Positions 14,418 through 23,444 are shown, numbered from the stretch's first letter. The stretch is DNA of 33,783 nucleotides from Saprospiraceae bacterium (GCA_020436835.1 JAGQWZ010000461.1:1-33783), one strand, 5' to 3'. The notes: a model not told the origin generated them from the sequence alone. Made by a program: numbers and translations.

Positions 14418-17400
14418 TCAGGTGACCGGAATATCCAGTAGGACTTCAAACCCGGTTGGGTTACATCTTTCATATTTCAGTTTTCCTCCAGACCGGGACA
14501 TACGGTGCTCTATATTCCTGAGCCCATTACCCGGAGTTATTTCCATGGCTTCTGAGATGCCATTATCTCTGATTGCGATTTGTAGCATCTTGTCCCTGAT
14601 CGTAAAAAGGATTTTAACCTCCGTGGCTTTCGAATGTCGGACGATATTATTAATCGCTTCCTTGAAAGCTAAATTAAGGTCCTTTCTTCGGTCGATATCA
14701 AGCGTAAATGGCCTGTTTCCCAGATCCTGATCCAGCTTTAATGAAATACCGGAATCATCCAAAGTCCGGGCAGCATAATTTGCCAGATAAGGTACCAGGT
14801 TTTGTACCTGATCATAAGTGGGATTCAGATTCCAGACGATTTGATGCAGTGCCTCATTGCTACTGCGTGCTGTAGTGATAATTTTCTCGTACGCTGTCCT
14901 ATTCTTTTTTTCTGTTCTTACAGCAATTCCACCAATGATTTCAATATTGGTTAAAGCACTTCCTATCTCATCATGAAGGTCACTGGAGATCTGTTCCCTT
15001 AGACGATGGATCTTTTTCAATTGATTGATCCGGTATTGTTGAAGGTAATAAACCAGGATCAGCGTCAGTGAAAATACAGTCATTAAGAACCACCAGCGGC
15101 GATATACCGGCGGAATAATGGTGAATAGAAATTTTCTCGGTAAACTCCAATCACTGTTGAGCAGTCTGGATCGAATCTCCAACTCATAGTGTCCGGGTGA
15201 AAGATTAGGAAAAGAGAGGCTGTGTTGTCGATTGATGTCAATCCATTGGGTATCCAGATTGGCGAAGCGATAATTGTAGGCGGCAAACTCACTCTGATAC
15301 TGGTCGTCGATAGCAAAGTCGATGGAGAAAACCTTGTCGTGAGCATTTAATTCGATCATTTCCGGATTATCTGAACCGGATGGTTGCAGCGGCGAGATCA
15401 TGGATTCAGAATGAAATCCTGATATCAGTATCCGGGGGGCGTTCCGCTTAATTTTTATCTGGTCCCCTTCGATTAGTATCAGTCCATCCCGGGTGCCAAA
15501 ATAGAGATGACCCTGATTATCCGTACATCCGTTCCATATGGTGCTATTGGGCAATCCATTCGATTGGTCGATAATCTGGATATCCAATCTGGATGTATGT
15601 AGAGGATCATCAGGATATATGAGTTTTACAATTCCGCGGTACGTGCCCAACCAGAGATTATGGGCAGAATCCTGTAGGATCGAGGTCACGGAATTATCTG
15701 GCAGGCCCTGCTCCAGGCGAAAACAATTATTTTGAAGCGTGGCCGGATCGATGACCACCAGGCCTCCGTTATCAATTCTGCCAAACCAGATCAATCCTCG
15801 ATGGTCTTCAAAGATGGAAAGCACGGTACTCCCGCCTTTTAGGCAGTTGCACTCGGTGATCACGGACTCCATCGAGACGACCATAGATCCTCTGCGGTAA
15901 AGGTTGAGATCATCCCAGGTGGCAATCCAAATATCACCGGTTGAAGATACCAGGGTGGCGGTTGCCTGGTTACCGGAAAGAGAACCCGGCTGATCATCAT
16001 CTTTTAGATTCATGGATTTCATGGTGCCAAGGTCAATATCCCACCAACCGGAAAGATGATTTGTATGAGATGAACTGAGAAATATGTGAGGATAATCACC
16101 CGCTATCGATAAAATCCTTTGGCGGGGTAGTTCGGGAAAATCAATCAGTATATTTTTCAGGGCGTCCGGATAGTTTGTATCCCAACTAAAAACGTCACAT
16201 CCTCCCGCTATCAATAATTCTTTTCCAAACACACCCATCGCCGAAATTTCCCTGCACATTTTGTCATTTGCGCTGATGATGACCTTGCCGGTATATGGAT
16301 CATTCGTGATCTGATAAATGTGCTGACCATTGTGATATACAATCTGGTTCTGATAGTTCATTATTTGCTGAATACTGTTGCCGGTATTCTGCTCCGGAGT
16401 GGACTGCTGTACTATTTTGATTTGGTCAAGATCGGCTGAAATCACTGAAACTCCGTCACCGTAGGTTCCAATCCAGATATTGGAATGCTTATCCTCATAC
16501 AAACTGGCTATATGTTCACTAATGATGGATTGCTTGTTGCCAGGTTGATGGGTAAATTGAAATAATTTACCCGTCGATGCATTGATGTAAAACACCCCCT
16601 GATTATAGGTGCCGATCCAGATATTCCTTTTCCGGTCTCGCAAAATATCTGAAATGCGGGCACCCTCCGGTAGATGGCCATGAACTTTCAGTTGGGCTAT
16701 TGTTTTTTTATAAATATAAATTTCATTTCCGCCTCCCAATAAAATACTATCACTACTCAAAGGATAAATGCCTTCAAAAGCTTTTTCACTGAACTGCAAC
16801 GGTTTCTCCGTATGAGGTTGATAGAAGTAACTTCCCATACCGGGAGAGCTGAACCAGACGGTGCGACTATTATCAACCTGAACACGATTTATTGCATTTT
16901 CCCGTTTTCCCAGAGTTTCAATTTTTTTTGTCGATAGATCAAGTCTTGAAATTCCATTACTGGTTGCCAACCAGATATTTTCGTTTTGATCCCAGACCAT
17001 GTCATAGATCGAATTGGAAGGCAATTTCGAGTTCTGTTCGGTCAGATGTGTAAGTAGATTTTTCTTGTGATCTATGATCATCAATCCGCCAAAATCGGAG
17101 GCCAGGTAAAAATTATTCAAATCGTCAATAACCATTTTTAAGGGACGCCAGGAGATCTTTTCATCTGATGTGGAATCCTGCAGTTTGGGATGAAAATTGA
17201 CCACCTTATATCCATCATAGCGATCAATACCCGACCCGGTAGCAAACCAAATGAAACCTTGGCGATCTTGAACTATGTGTTTTACTTCATTATTTGACAG
17301 TCCATCCTCTATGGTAAGGCTCTTAAAAATTGGAAGGATACCTTCAGATAATTCCTGACTTTCCAGTCTGGTGACGAGGGAGAAAAACAAACATAAGAAA

Positions 17401-17420
17401 ACGCCGGACTTAAGGCTCAT
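14418..17420 (-). CDS. Two-component regulator-propeller sensor histidine kinase (HisKA_3 type)
   Basis: About 1,000 residues from the ATG at 17420 (M-S-L-K-S-G-V-F-L-C-L-F-F-S-L, signal sequence). The periplasmic part is two seven-bladed Reg_prop propellers (~30-690), with repeated W-x-A-T / I-W-I-G-T-Y-x-x-G-V blades (D-R-Q-G-F-I-W-F-A-T-G-S-G-I, N-I-W-I-G-T-Y-G-D-G-V), then a Y_Y_Y domain (~700-775) ending P-G-H-Y-E-L-E-I-R-S-R. One membrane segment (~780-800) leads to a HisKA_3 dimerisation domain with the phospho-accepting histidine in D-L-H-D-E-I-G-S-A-L (residue 816) and a HATPase with N-box K-E-A-I-N-N-I-V-R-H-S and G-N-G-L-R-N-I-E-H-R-M. No receiver is fused, unlike hybrid PUL regulators. 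Partner: the NarL regulator 58 bases downstream. Signal unknown, possibly a glycan. Confidence 0.92.
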   Translation of the reverse strand: MSLKSGVFLCLFFSLVTRLESQELSEGILPIFKSLTIEDGLSNNEVKHIVQDRQGFIWFATGSGIDRYDGYKVVNFHPKLQDSTSDEKISWRPLKMVIDDLNNFYLASDFGGLMIIDHKKNLLTHLTEQNSKLPSNSIYDMVWDQNENIWLATSNGISRLDLSTKKIETLGKRENAINRVQVDNSRTVWFSSPGMGSYFYQPHTEKPLQFSEKAFEGIYPLSSDSILLGGGNEIYIYKKTIAQLKVHGHLPEGARISDILRDRKRNIWIGTYNQGVFYINASTGKLFQFTHQPGNKQSIISEHIASLYEDKHSNIWIGTYGDGVSVISADLDQIKIVQQSTPEQNTGNSIQQIMNYQNQIVYHNGQHIYQITNDPYTGKVIISANDKMCREISAMGVFGKELLIAGGCDVFSWDTNYPDALKNILIDFPELPRQRILSIAGDYPHIFLSSSHTNHLSGWWDIDLGTMKSMNLKDDDQPGSLSGNQATATLVSSTGDIWIATWDDLNLYRRGSMVVSMESVITECNCLKGGSTVLSIFEDHRGLIWFGRIDNGGLVVIDPATLQNNCFRLEQGLPDNSVTSILQDSAHNLWLGTYRGIVKLIYPDDPLHTSRLDIQIIDQSNGLPNSTIWNGCTDNQGHLYFGTRDGLILIEGDQIKIKRNAPRILISGFHSESMISPLQPSGSDNPEMIELNAHDKVFSIDFAIDDQYQSEFAAYNYRFANLDTQWIDINRQHSLSFPNLSPGHYELEIRSRLLNSDWSLPRKFLFTIIPPVYRRWWFLMTVFSLTLILVYYLQQYRINQLKKIHRLREQISSDLHDEIGSALTNIEIIGGIAVRTEKKNRTAYEKIITTARSSNEALHQIVWNLNPTYDQVQNLVPYLANYAARTLDDSGISLKLDQDLGNRPFTLDIDRRKDLNLAFKEAINNIVRHSKATEVKILFTIRDKMLQIAIRDNGISEAMEITPGNGLRNIEHRMSRSGGKLKYERCNPTGFEVLLDIPVT

Positions 17421-17532
17421 ACCGACAACTATAGGATGTAAGATAGATAAATCTGACCACAAGAAGTTTCACCGGACTATTCGAAGTTGATTCTTTTTAT
17501 CTTAGGGATCTTAATTTTAAAACGGCAATCAA

Positions 17533-18453
17533 ATGATTCAATATAAACGCAGGTCGCTATTCACTCTTATGGTCATCCTGATCCTGAGTACTTATTCATT
17601 TTCCCAGTCGACACCGTCAAAACTCATAGCCCCCGGAGCTGTCCTGACCAAAGTGTCTTCGGAATATAAATTCACTGAAGGTCCGGCATCTGATGCTATG
17701 GGCAACGTCTATTTTACCGATCAACCCAATGACCGGATTCTGAAATGGTCGGTTACGGATGGATCGGTGTCGACCTTCATGGAAAACACGGGCCGGTCCA
17801 ATGGTCTTTATTTTGATAACAATGGCAACCTGATTGCCTGTGCGGATCTGGAAAATCAACTCTGGAAGATTGCACCGGATAAATCAGTGGAAATACTTGT
17901 CAAGGACTTTGAGGGCAAGAAATTGAATGGACCTAATGACCTGTGGATAGATCGCAAGGGCGGAATTTATTTTACCGATCCATTCTACAAAAGGGATTAT
18001 TGGAGTCGCACGGAAAAGGAAATTGAAACAGAAGATGTCTATTACCTTTCACCAGATAAACAATCACTGGAAAGAGTAGCTACCGGTTTTGTCCGGCCCA
18101 ATGGAATTGTCGGCTGTAAAAAAGGAAAGAATTTATATGTAGTTGATATTAACGATAAAAAGACTTATAAATTCCGGATTAATAAGAAAAATGGAGAGTT
18201 GTATGATCGACAGCTGTTCACTGAAATGGGTTCCGACGGAATGACTATTGACAACAAAGGAAACTTATATCTCACTGGCCAGGGAGTCACTATTTTCAAC
18301 AGAAAAGGAGAAAAAATCGGGCATATCGATGTGCCTGAACGCTGGACCGCCAATATCTGTTTCGGTGGAAAAAACCAGGATAAATTGTTTATTACCGCTA
18401 TGGGCTCCCTGTATACCCTGGATATGCAGGTGAAGGGAGTGAGATGGCAATAA
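17533..18453 (+). CDS. Secreted SMP-30/gluconolactonase/LRE family protein
   Basis: 306 residues with a signal peptide ending Y-S-F-S-Q. The six-bladed propeller shows the family motifs: E-G-P-A-S-D-A-M-G-N-V-Y-F-T-D (metal-binding glutamate of the first blade), R-S-N-G-L-Y-F-D, L-N-G-P-N-D-L-W-I-D (metal-binding asparagine), G-G-I-Y-F-T-D-P and V-R-P-N-G-I-V-G. These enzymes hydrolyse sugar lactones with a divalent cation. It is divergent from the sensor kinase. Its stop codon is touched directly by the heptamer array of the S23 unit; the next metabolic gene, rhamnose mutarotase, lies just beyond that unit, so the two were probably neighbours in one sugar operon before. Confidence 0.9.
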   Translation: MIQYKRRSLFTLMVILILSTYSFSQSTPSKLIAPGAVLTKVSSEYKFTEGPASDAMGNVYFTDQPNDRILKWSVTDGSVSTFMENTGRSNGLYFDNNGNLIACADLENQLWKIAPDKSVEILVKDFEGKKLNGPNDLWIDRKGGIYFTDPFYKRDYWSRTEKEIETEDVYYLSPDKQSLERVATGFVRPNGIVGCKKGKNLYVVDINDKKTYKFRINKKNGELYDRQLFTEMGSDGMTIDNKGNLYLTGQGVTIFNRKGEKIGHIDVPERWTANICFGGKNQDKLFITAMGSLYTLDMQVKGVRWQ

Positions 18454-18544
18454 ACGAATGACGAATGACGAATCACGAATGACGAATGACGAATGACGAA
18501 TGACGAATGAAGAGTGACGAATGAAGAGTGACGAGTGACGAGTG
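18454..18544 (+). repeat. Tandem heptamer array, left arm of the S23 unit
   Basis: Thirteen consecutive 7-base units starting at the first base after the TAA of the lactonase gene. The main unit is ACGAATG (same repeat as GACGAAT); later units drift to AAGAGTG and ACGAGTG. It fades into GAATTACGAATTACC (18545-18559). Confidence 0.9.
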
Positions 18545-18661
18545 GAATTACGAATTACCAATGGACCGGGGAACTGAGTCATGACTGGATAAAGGTTAAG
18601 ATTCTGAGCCTATTGATCGACTATCACAATTTTATTGCTAATTAATTAAATTTTTAATTTT

Positions 18662-19039
18662 ATGAACCCTGACTCCATTGAAAGACTGAAAAATCGATTT
18701 AAAATATGGGCTGTCGAAACCATTAAATTCGCCAGAAATTTACCGCGGGATGAAGAGTACATGATCCTAAGGAAACAAATGATTAGGTCGGCTAGTGGGG
18801 GAGCGGCAAACTACCGGGCCGCTTGCCGTTCTAAATCTGATCGGGATTTTATCAATAAACTGAAAATAGTTGAAGAGGAGATCGATGAAACCATGTTCTG
18901 GATTGAAATGATTGATATGCTGAGGGATGAAGAGAGGTATAAAAATGAGTCTGTATACAGAGAGGCTAACGAACTTCTATCAATAACTATTGCTTCAATC
19001 ATTACAACTCGGAAAAGGTTGGCAAGATTACCATCATAG
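18662..19039 (+). CDS. Four-helix-bundle protein, S23 / 23S rRNA intervening-sequence family
   Basis: 125 residues, nearly all helical, without signal peptide. Motifs of the S23 (TIGR02436-type) family are plain: F-K-I-W-A-V-E-T-I-K-F-A-R-N-L-P, Q-M-I-R-S-A-S-G-G-A-A-N-Y-R-A-A-C-R-S-K-S, F-I-N-K-L-K-I-V-E-E-E-I-D-E-T-M-F-W-I-E-M-I. These proteins form homopentameric four-helix bundles and are related to Avd, the accessory protein of diversity-generating retroelements; the free-standing ones have no known role. There is no rRNA, reverse transcriptase or variable repeat here. It sits alone inside the inverted heptamer unit, after an AT-rich leader. Confidence 0.92.
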   Translation: MNPDSIERLKNRFKIWAVETIKFARNLPRDEEYMILRKQMIRSASGGAANYRAACRSKSDRDFINKLKIVEEEIDETMFWIEMIDMLRDEERYKNESVYREANELLSITIASIITTRKRLARLPS

Positions 19040-19063
19040 TTTCACTAAAACTTGTTACAGCAG

Positions 19064-19105
19064 ATTCTAAATTCGTCATTCTAAACTCTAAATTCGTCAT
19101 TGCGA
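19064..19105 (+). repeat. Heptamer array, right arm of the S23 unit (inverted)
   Basis: Six 7-base units in phase: ATTCTAA, ATTCGTC, ATTCTAA, ACTCTAA, ATTCGTC, ATTGCGA, ending exactly before the ATG at 19106. ATTCGTC is the reverse complement of the left-arm GACGAAT. Confidence 0.75.
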
Positions 19106-19417
19106 ATGCGTTTTGCTTTTAAAATGAAATTAAAGAAAGGCTTTGAAGCCGAATATGAAAGAAGGCACGATGAAATCTGGCCGGATCTGACTGTCTTATT
19201 GAAAGAAGCAGGAATTAGCGATTATTCTATCTTTTTGGATGAGGAAACCTCCATTTTGTTTGCGGTGCAGAATCTACCGGAAGGGCATAAAGCTGCTGAC
19301 CTATCCAAACATCCGGTTATGAAAAAATGGTGGGCTTATATGGCAGATATAATGGAGACCAATCCTGATCAATCTCCCATCGCCATTCCTTTGCAAGAGG
19401 TTTTTCATCTCGATTAA
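19106..19417 (+). CDS. rhaM: L-rhamnose mutarotase
   Basis: 103 residues from the ATG at 19106; an upstream TTG (19100) lies inside the repeat and is not used. Family signature throughout: A-F-K-M-K-L-K-K-G-F-E-A-E-Y-E-R-R-H-D-E-I-W-P-D-L (catalytic histidine), S-D-Y-S-I-F-L-D-E-E-T-S-I-L-F-A-V, K-K-W-W-A-Y-M-A-D-I-M and N-P-D-Q-S-P-I-A-I-P-L-Q-E-V-F-H-L. It interconverts the alpha and beta anomers of L-rhamnose in the cytosol. No other rhamnose catabolic gene is in the window. The right heptamer arm occupies the place of its leader, so its own promoter or ribosome site must lie in the repeat or upstream. Confidence 0.93.
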   Translation: MRFAFKMKLKKGFEAEYERRHDEIWPDLTVLLKEAGISDYSIFLDEETSILFAVQNLPEGHKAADLSKHPVMKKWWAYMADIMETNPDQSPIAIPLQEVFHLD

Positions 19418-19631
19418 CCAATTCGCGAGCTGAGCACCACGATGCCTGGATTTCAATTTTATCTCTATTTTTTTTGAGATACAGACATAAACGACCTAAA
19501 TCTCAGAGGGGCATTTTCAGAATTGTAATTTCACTGAAATTCGGTAAGTAAGCTCACTGCAAAATGGAAAAATGATTTGGGCACAACCTGTAAGAAATTG
19601 CTAACTTGAATGAACATCTATCGACCGGATC
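19418..19631. other. Intergenic region, no gene seen
   Basis: TATCTC (19460-19465) and GAGATA (19476-19481) bracket a run of T in a short hairpin, too weak to call a terminator. No frame of note and no recognisable RNA. Confidence 0.4.
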
Positions 19632-20330
19632 GTGAGAATCAGTTTGTTTGCAGTCTTGTTCGTCGCATTAGCAATAGGCCCCTCTTCCGCCCAGGATAAG
19701 GAACGGATACTTCCTAACTGTCCCATGCATATCATTATTGCCATGGATTTTTCCGCCAGTGAACGAGCCTTTATCGATGAAGTGCAAACGGTTTTACTAG
19801 CCCTGACAACGCGGTTTGAACTCCATCCAAATTCGATGCGGATCGGCTTGGTATCCTTCAACCGCGGAGCGCAAATGATCCAGCCCCTTACCGGAGATAC
19901 GGAGGAGCTAGAGAATACCATTGAAGAATTGAGGATTCCGGTGAGCGTCTTTGCCACGGATATTCATGCCGGTATTGATATGGCCAATGAAGAATTTCAG
20001 AAAAATTCGCTGGAAAGTGTGAAAAAGTTCTTCATACTGATTTCTGACGGAGATCCTCACGCACATTCAAGGGGCTTTGGCTTTCAACAAGATCTCGAAA
20101 GTATCAGAAGTCTGAAACAGGGTGAAATTGCCAACCACGTCGATCCGGTGCATGTGTTCAGTCTGTATTCAGGGGAGACCATTCCCTTTCAGGATCCCTG
20201 GAGTGAGGAAGTTCGATTGCTTTCCATAAAACACATGCAAAATCTCGCCAGTAGCCAGGAAGATTTTTATTTTTTTGATGAGTATCCGAAGTTGGTTAAT
20301 TTACTTGAGCAGATTAGTAGTTGCCTGTAG
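19632..20330 (+). CDS. Secreted von Willebrand factor A domain protein
   Basis: 232 residues from a GTG start; an in-frame stop 21 bases upstream excludes a longer form. Signal peptide R-I-S-L-F-A-V-L-F-V-A-L-A-I-G-P-S-S-A then Q-D-K-E. The rest is one VWA domain with a complete MIDAS: D39-F-S-A-S43, a threonine in V-F-A-T-D-I-H-A-G-I, and aspartate in L-I-S-D-G-D-P-H. Such domains bind protein ligands through a divalent metal. A cysteine pair (P-N-C-P near residue 30 and the C-terminal S-S-C-L) could close the domain. The target is unknown; no MoxR ATPase or partner VWA gene is nearby. Confidence 0.88.
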   Translation: MRISLFAVLFVALAIGPSSAQDKERILPNCPMHIIIAMDFSASERAFIDEVQTVLLALTTRFELHPNSMRIGLVSFNRGAQMIQPLTGDTEELENTIEELRIPVSVFATDIHAGIDMANEEFQKNSLESVKKFFILISDGDPHAHSRGFGFQQDLESIRSLKQGEIANHVDPVHVFSLYSGETIPFQDPWSEEVRLLSIKHMQNLASSQEDFYFFDEYPKLVNLLEQISSCL

Positions 20331-20433
20331 CAGTTACCGCGCTTCTGCAAAATCAATATTTTTCGGATCCTGTCTCATCGAATTATTATTAATTATCTTG
20401 ACCGGTATTGCGAAAACCCTATCATTAGTTATT

Positions 20434-21012
20434 ATGAATAAGTTGTCATTCTTTGTATTCCTCTTTATCGTTAATTCCATGAATGCTCAAGAGAAGCCGT
20501 ACTATTATGAAATCCCTGCAGCTCCGGAAGATTATTCCGCAAACACCGTTGCCGCGAGACTGGTGGACGGCCTGGGGTTCCGGTACTTCTGGGCAACGGA
20601 GGGTCTGAGAGAAGAGGACCTTCGTTTCAAGCCATCTGAAGAAGCCAGGACATCGCTTGAAACGATCCAGCATATTTACGGCCTGACCCGGGTTTTGTTG
20701 AACACTACTCAGAAGAAGCCTACCAGCGGAGGCGGAGAAAGTCCTGAGGGGTTTACTGCCCTCCGGGCGGCCACGCTGGAGAATATTCGGCAAGCCAGCG
20801 ATATTCTCAGGCAGGATGACACTAACCTGGAAGAGATGCCGATGATTTTTCAGGGTAGTAATGGGAGTACGGAATATCCTTTCTGGAATCTGATCAACGG
20901 TCCTGTTTCTGATGCGCTCTGGCATGTAGGGCAGGTAGTGACATTCCGGCGCTCCTCTGGTAATCCGTTGCCAAAAGGCGTTCGGGTGCTCCAGGGCACC
21001 AAGACTGATTAG
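20434..21012 (+). CDS. Secreted DinB-like protein
   Basis: The ATG at 20434 gives M-N-K-L-S-F-F-V-F-L-F-I-V-N-S-M-N-A then Q-E-K-P, a signal peptide; the longer frame upstream is not coding. About 170 mature residues form a helical bundle of DinB type: N-T-V-A-A-R-L-V-D-G-L-G-F-R-Y-F-W-A-T-E-G-L, L-E-T-I-Q-H-I-Y-G-L, and S-D-A-L-W-H-V-G-Q-V-V-T-F-R-R. DinB proteins bind a metal with three histidines; here only two are evident (in I-Q-H-I and L-W-H-V), the third position being aspartate or lost. An exported DinB fold is unusual outside Bacteroidota. Function unknown. Confidence 0.6.
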   Translation: MNKLSFFVFLFIVNSMNAQEKPYYYEIPAAPEDYSANTVAARLVDGLGFRYFWATEGLREEDLRFKPSEEARTSLETIQHIYGLTRVLLNTTQKKPTSGGGESPEGFTALRAATLENIRQASDILRQDDTNLEEMPMIFQGSNGSTEYPFWNLINGPVSDALWHVGQVVTFRRSSGNPLPKGVRVLQGTKTD

Positions 21013-21158
21013 AATTTCGGGTTTTGGCACCTATTAGGAGCAGGTAATCATTTGCTCACCTATCGGAAGATCAATGGGGGAGGGGCCTCGATCATGAGGC
21101 GATGGGTTTAGAGTCATACTTTTTCCGATATTTGGACGGGATCTAAAACAGTCAAACT

Positions 21159-23096
21159 TTGAAAACAGTACTACTTACCTCCCTTGCACTACTGGTGCAT
21201 TTTAGCGCATGGTCACAACTTTCAGAAGACATCGATACTATTCTCGTGGCAGCAAACCAATTACCTACCACGATTCGCGAAACTGGCCGGAATGTGACGA
21301 TCATTCGACCGGAGCAGATCCGGAAGATGCCCGCAGTTTCCATCGACGAGCTGCTTCAATTTGTGCCTGGTGTCGAAGTGCAGTCGCGCAATGGATTTGG
21401 TGCTCAGGCCGATATTTTGATGCGGGGATCTACCTTTGCCCAGGTGTTGGTATTGGTAGACGGGGTGCGCCTTAATGATCCCCTGACCGCCCATTTTAAT
21501 GGAAATATTCCGGTTGCCAATGAAGAGATCGCCCGAATTGAGATATTGAGAGGACCTTCGGCCGCCATGTATGGCCCGGATGCAGTGGGTGGACTCATCA
21601 ATGTGGTGACCAAGACATTTAGCGGAAACAACCAGGGTGGTTGGAACGGTGGGGCAGAAGTGGGCATCGGTTCGAATGCCCAGGTGCTGGCTAAGGGCCA
21701 GGTGTCATCAAAATCAGACGGGGTAAGTTTTAGCCTGGCAGGTCAATTTAACAAATCGAGAGGTGAGCTAATCCCTGAAGTAGTAGGCGATGATCTGTTC
21801 CTCGAATCGTATCGTAATTACTTTGACATACGGACATTTGGCGCAGCGTTGATGCTCGATATGAAAAATCAGTGGAAACTCAAGTTGCGGAGTAGTTACG
21901 ATTACCGGGATTTCAGTGCCCGTTATTTTTTTACCAGCAGTCCTTTTGATAAATCGACCGAAAAGACCACCAATAGTTTTAATATAATCAAGCTGGAAAA
22001 AATCCGAAAAAATTCGAGTAGTGATTTTCAATTCGGATATAAGTACAATACCGATGTATTTATTTTTAGCCCTGATTTTGCCTCAACAAATTCACATAAG
22101 ACCCATTTTGTAAATCTTTTAGCCAACCATCTTTTCAATATTAACGAAAAACTGATTTTTAAGTCCGGACTACAGTTGGACCGTCGATCTATTAAGAGCA
22201 ATGACCGGGGAGATCACTATGACTGGCACGGTGGAGTGTATGTAATGGGATTAGTAAAACCGGTAGAAAGCCTGAATTTGAGTGCCAGTCTACGCGCAGA
22301 CTATGATCAAAACTATGATTTCGAAATCTTACCTCAATTCAATATTTCTTATCTGATCGATCAATGGGTGATCAGAGGATCAGTCGGAAGAAGTATCCGG
22401 GCGGCAGACTACACAGAGCGCTATGTTTCCAATAATCTGGCCATGCTGACTCCGGGACGTAACCTTGGTAATCCGGATCTGCTGGCAGAAAGCAGCTGGA
22501 GTGAGGAGCTGGGCTTTGATCTTCCCCTAAACAGAAAGTGGAAGGTGAAAATTACCGGGTTCCTCCGTCAATCTGAACAATTGATTGACTATGTGTTGAC
22601 GAATGAATCAGAGATCGGAAATATAGGAGATCTGCAATCTGGTGCCGACTATTTCTTTGCCCAAAATATCTCTAGAGTCAATACAAAAGGACTGGAATTA
22701 GAATCCGTTTTCCGGCAGCGATTTGGAGTGAAAAGTGAGTGGCAAATCATCGCCGGTTACACCAGGCAGAATACGACCAATGCGCAGGGAGTGGCTTCCG
22801 TCTATATTGCTAATCATGCGAAAGATCTTTTTACGGTCTCTTCTTTACTGGACTTTGGTGATTTCCGTCTTACCCTTTCAGGTCTATACAAAAATCGGAA
22901 CGCAAGAATCGCTCAGGCGATAAATAGCGATTTAGGGGCAGATTATATGCTCTGGAATATGAAAGCAGGATATACCTTGAAGAAATATTCTCTGTCAGTC
23001 CAGGTGCAAAATATGTTTGATGAGTCCTATCAAAACATCCTGGGGGCTCCGATGCCCGGCAGGTGGTTTAGCCTGAGCCTGGGTTGGGGTATTTAG
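21159..23096 (+). CDS. TonB-dependent outer-membrane receptor, BtuB-like
   Basis: 645 residues from a TTG start, supported by the signal peptide K-T-V-L-L-T-S-L-A-L-L-V-H-F-S-A-W-S then Q. The plug domain (~30-150) has V-S-I-D-E-L-L-Q-F-V-P-G-V-E-V-Q-S-R, I-L-M-R-G-S, L-V-D-G-V-R-L-N-D-P and I-E-I-L-R-G-P-S-A-A-M-Y-G-P-D-A-V-G-G-L-I-N-V-V. A ~490-residue barrel ends M-P-G-R-W-F-S-L-S-L-G-W, with the final aromatic typical of outer-membrane proteins. The length suits a small siderophore, haem or cobalamin receptor rather than a SusC (about 1,000 residues), and no SusD follows. I looked for a cobalamin riboswitch in the 146-base leader and did not find one, so the substrate stays open. Confidence 0.93.
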   Translation: MKTVLLTSLALLVHFSAWSQLSEDIDTILVAANQLPTTIRETGRNVTIIRPEQIRKMPAVSIDELLQFVPGVEVQSRNGFGAQADILMRGSTFAQVLVLVDGVRLNDPLTAHFNGNIPVANEEIARIEILRGPSAAMYGPDAVGGLINVVTKTFSGNNQGGWNGGAEVGIGSNAQVLAKGQVSSKSDGVSFSLAGQFNKSRGELIPEVVGDDLFLESYRNYFDIRTFGAALMLDMKNQWKLKLRSSYDYRDFSARYFFTSSPFDKSTEKTTNSFNIIKLEKIRKNSSSDFQFGYKYNTDVFIFSPDFASTNSHKTHFVNLLANHLFNINEKLIFKSGLQLDRRSIKSNDRGDHYDWHGGVYVMGLVKPVESLNLSASLRADYDQNYDFEILPQFNISYLIDQWVIRGSVGRSIRAADYTERYVSNNLAMLTPGRNLGNPDLLAESSWSEELGFDLPLNRKWKVKITGFLRQSEQLIDYVLTNESEIGNIGDLQSGADYFFAQNISRVNTKGLELESVFRQRFGVKSEWQIIAGYTRQNTTNAQGVASVYIANHAKDLFTVSSLLDFGDFRLTLSGLYKNRNARIAQAINSDLGADYMLWNMKAGYTLKKYSLSVQVQNMFDESYQNILGAPMPGRWFSLSLGWGI

Positions 23097-23444
23097 GTTG
23101 ATTTTTCTAACCCTAAAGGCCGGGTTTCTGGTTGGCACCACCTCCACTGCACTGCTGTTGGCACGAGTGTTCCGTCCGGTAAACACCTACATAAAATAGA
23201 TTGTCCTTTATCACCATAACTGCGTTACACCGCTATGCCTTCGTTCTGCAGCGTCCTTGTCGTGGTGAGAAAATCCGGTGCTAGTCTTTAGATTGGTGAT
23301 TCGATGAAATAGTGACCTCTGATTTGCAGAAGAAGTCATAATTATTATTTATGAATAACATAATAATTATAAATAATCACTTATAATATTTATTTGTTAA
23401 TCATAGTGACAGTTAGATCATTTTAATTTCTAATTCCTTGCGCT
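23097..23444. other. Intergenic region, no gene identified
   Basis: About 350 bases. The right third (23338-23400) is very AT-rich (TAATTATTATTTATGAAT-like) and probably holds the promoter of the following small gene. The left part has only frames under 40 codons on the minus strand. No RNA family recognised. Confidence 0.4.

Larger units (their letters stand above)
18454..19105 (+). mobile_element. Candidate mobile unit: four-helix-bundle gene between inverted heptamer arrays
   Basis: 652 bases. The left arm is ACGAATG tandem repeats, the right arm is ATTCGTC-type repeats, its reverse complement, and the S23-family gene lies between them. The unit begins right after one stop codon and ends right before the next ATG. 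No transposase, recombinase or target duplication is visible, so mobility would have to be supplied in trans; it could also be a stable repeat cassette. Confidence 0.45.

Noticed and set aside
18454..18559. CRISPR array
   Set aside because: Repeats are 7-base units directly adjacent to one another, without spacers of constant length.
21013..21158. Cobalamin riboswitch before the BtuB-like receptor
   Set aside because: The leader is short and I could not find the conserved B12-box or the long-range pairing elements; only a 5-bp GCCTC/GAGGC hairpin is present.
23101..23208. Short minus-strand frame of ~35 codons ending Q-K-P-G-L
   Set aside because: Contains C-S-G-G-G and could suggest a small peptide, but there is no transporter, promoter or homologue to support it.
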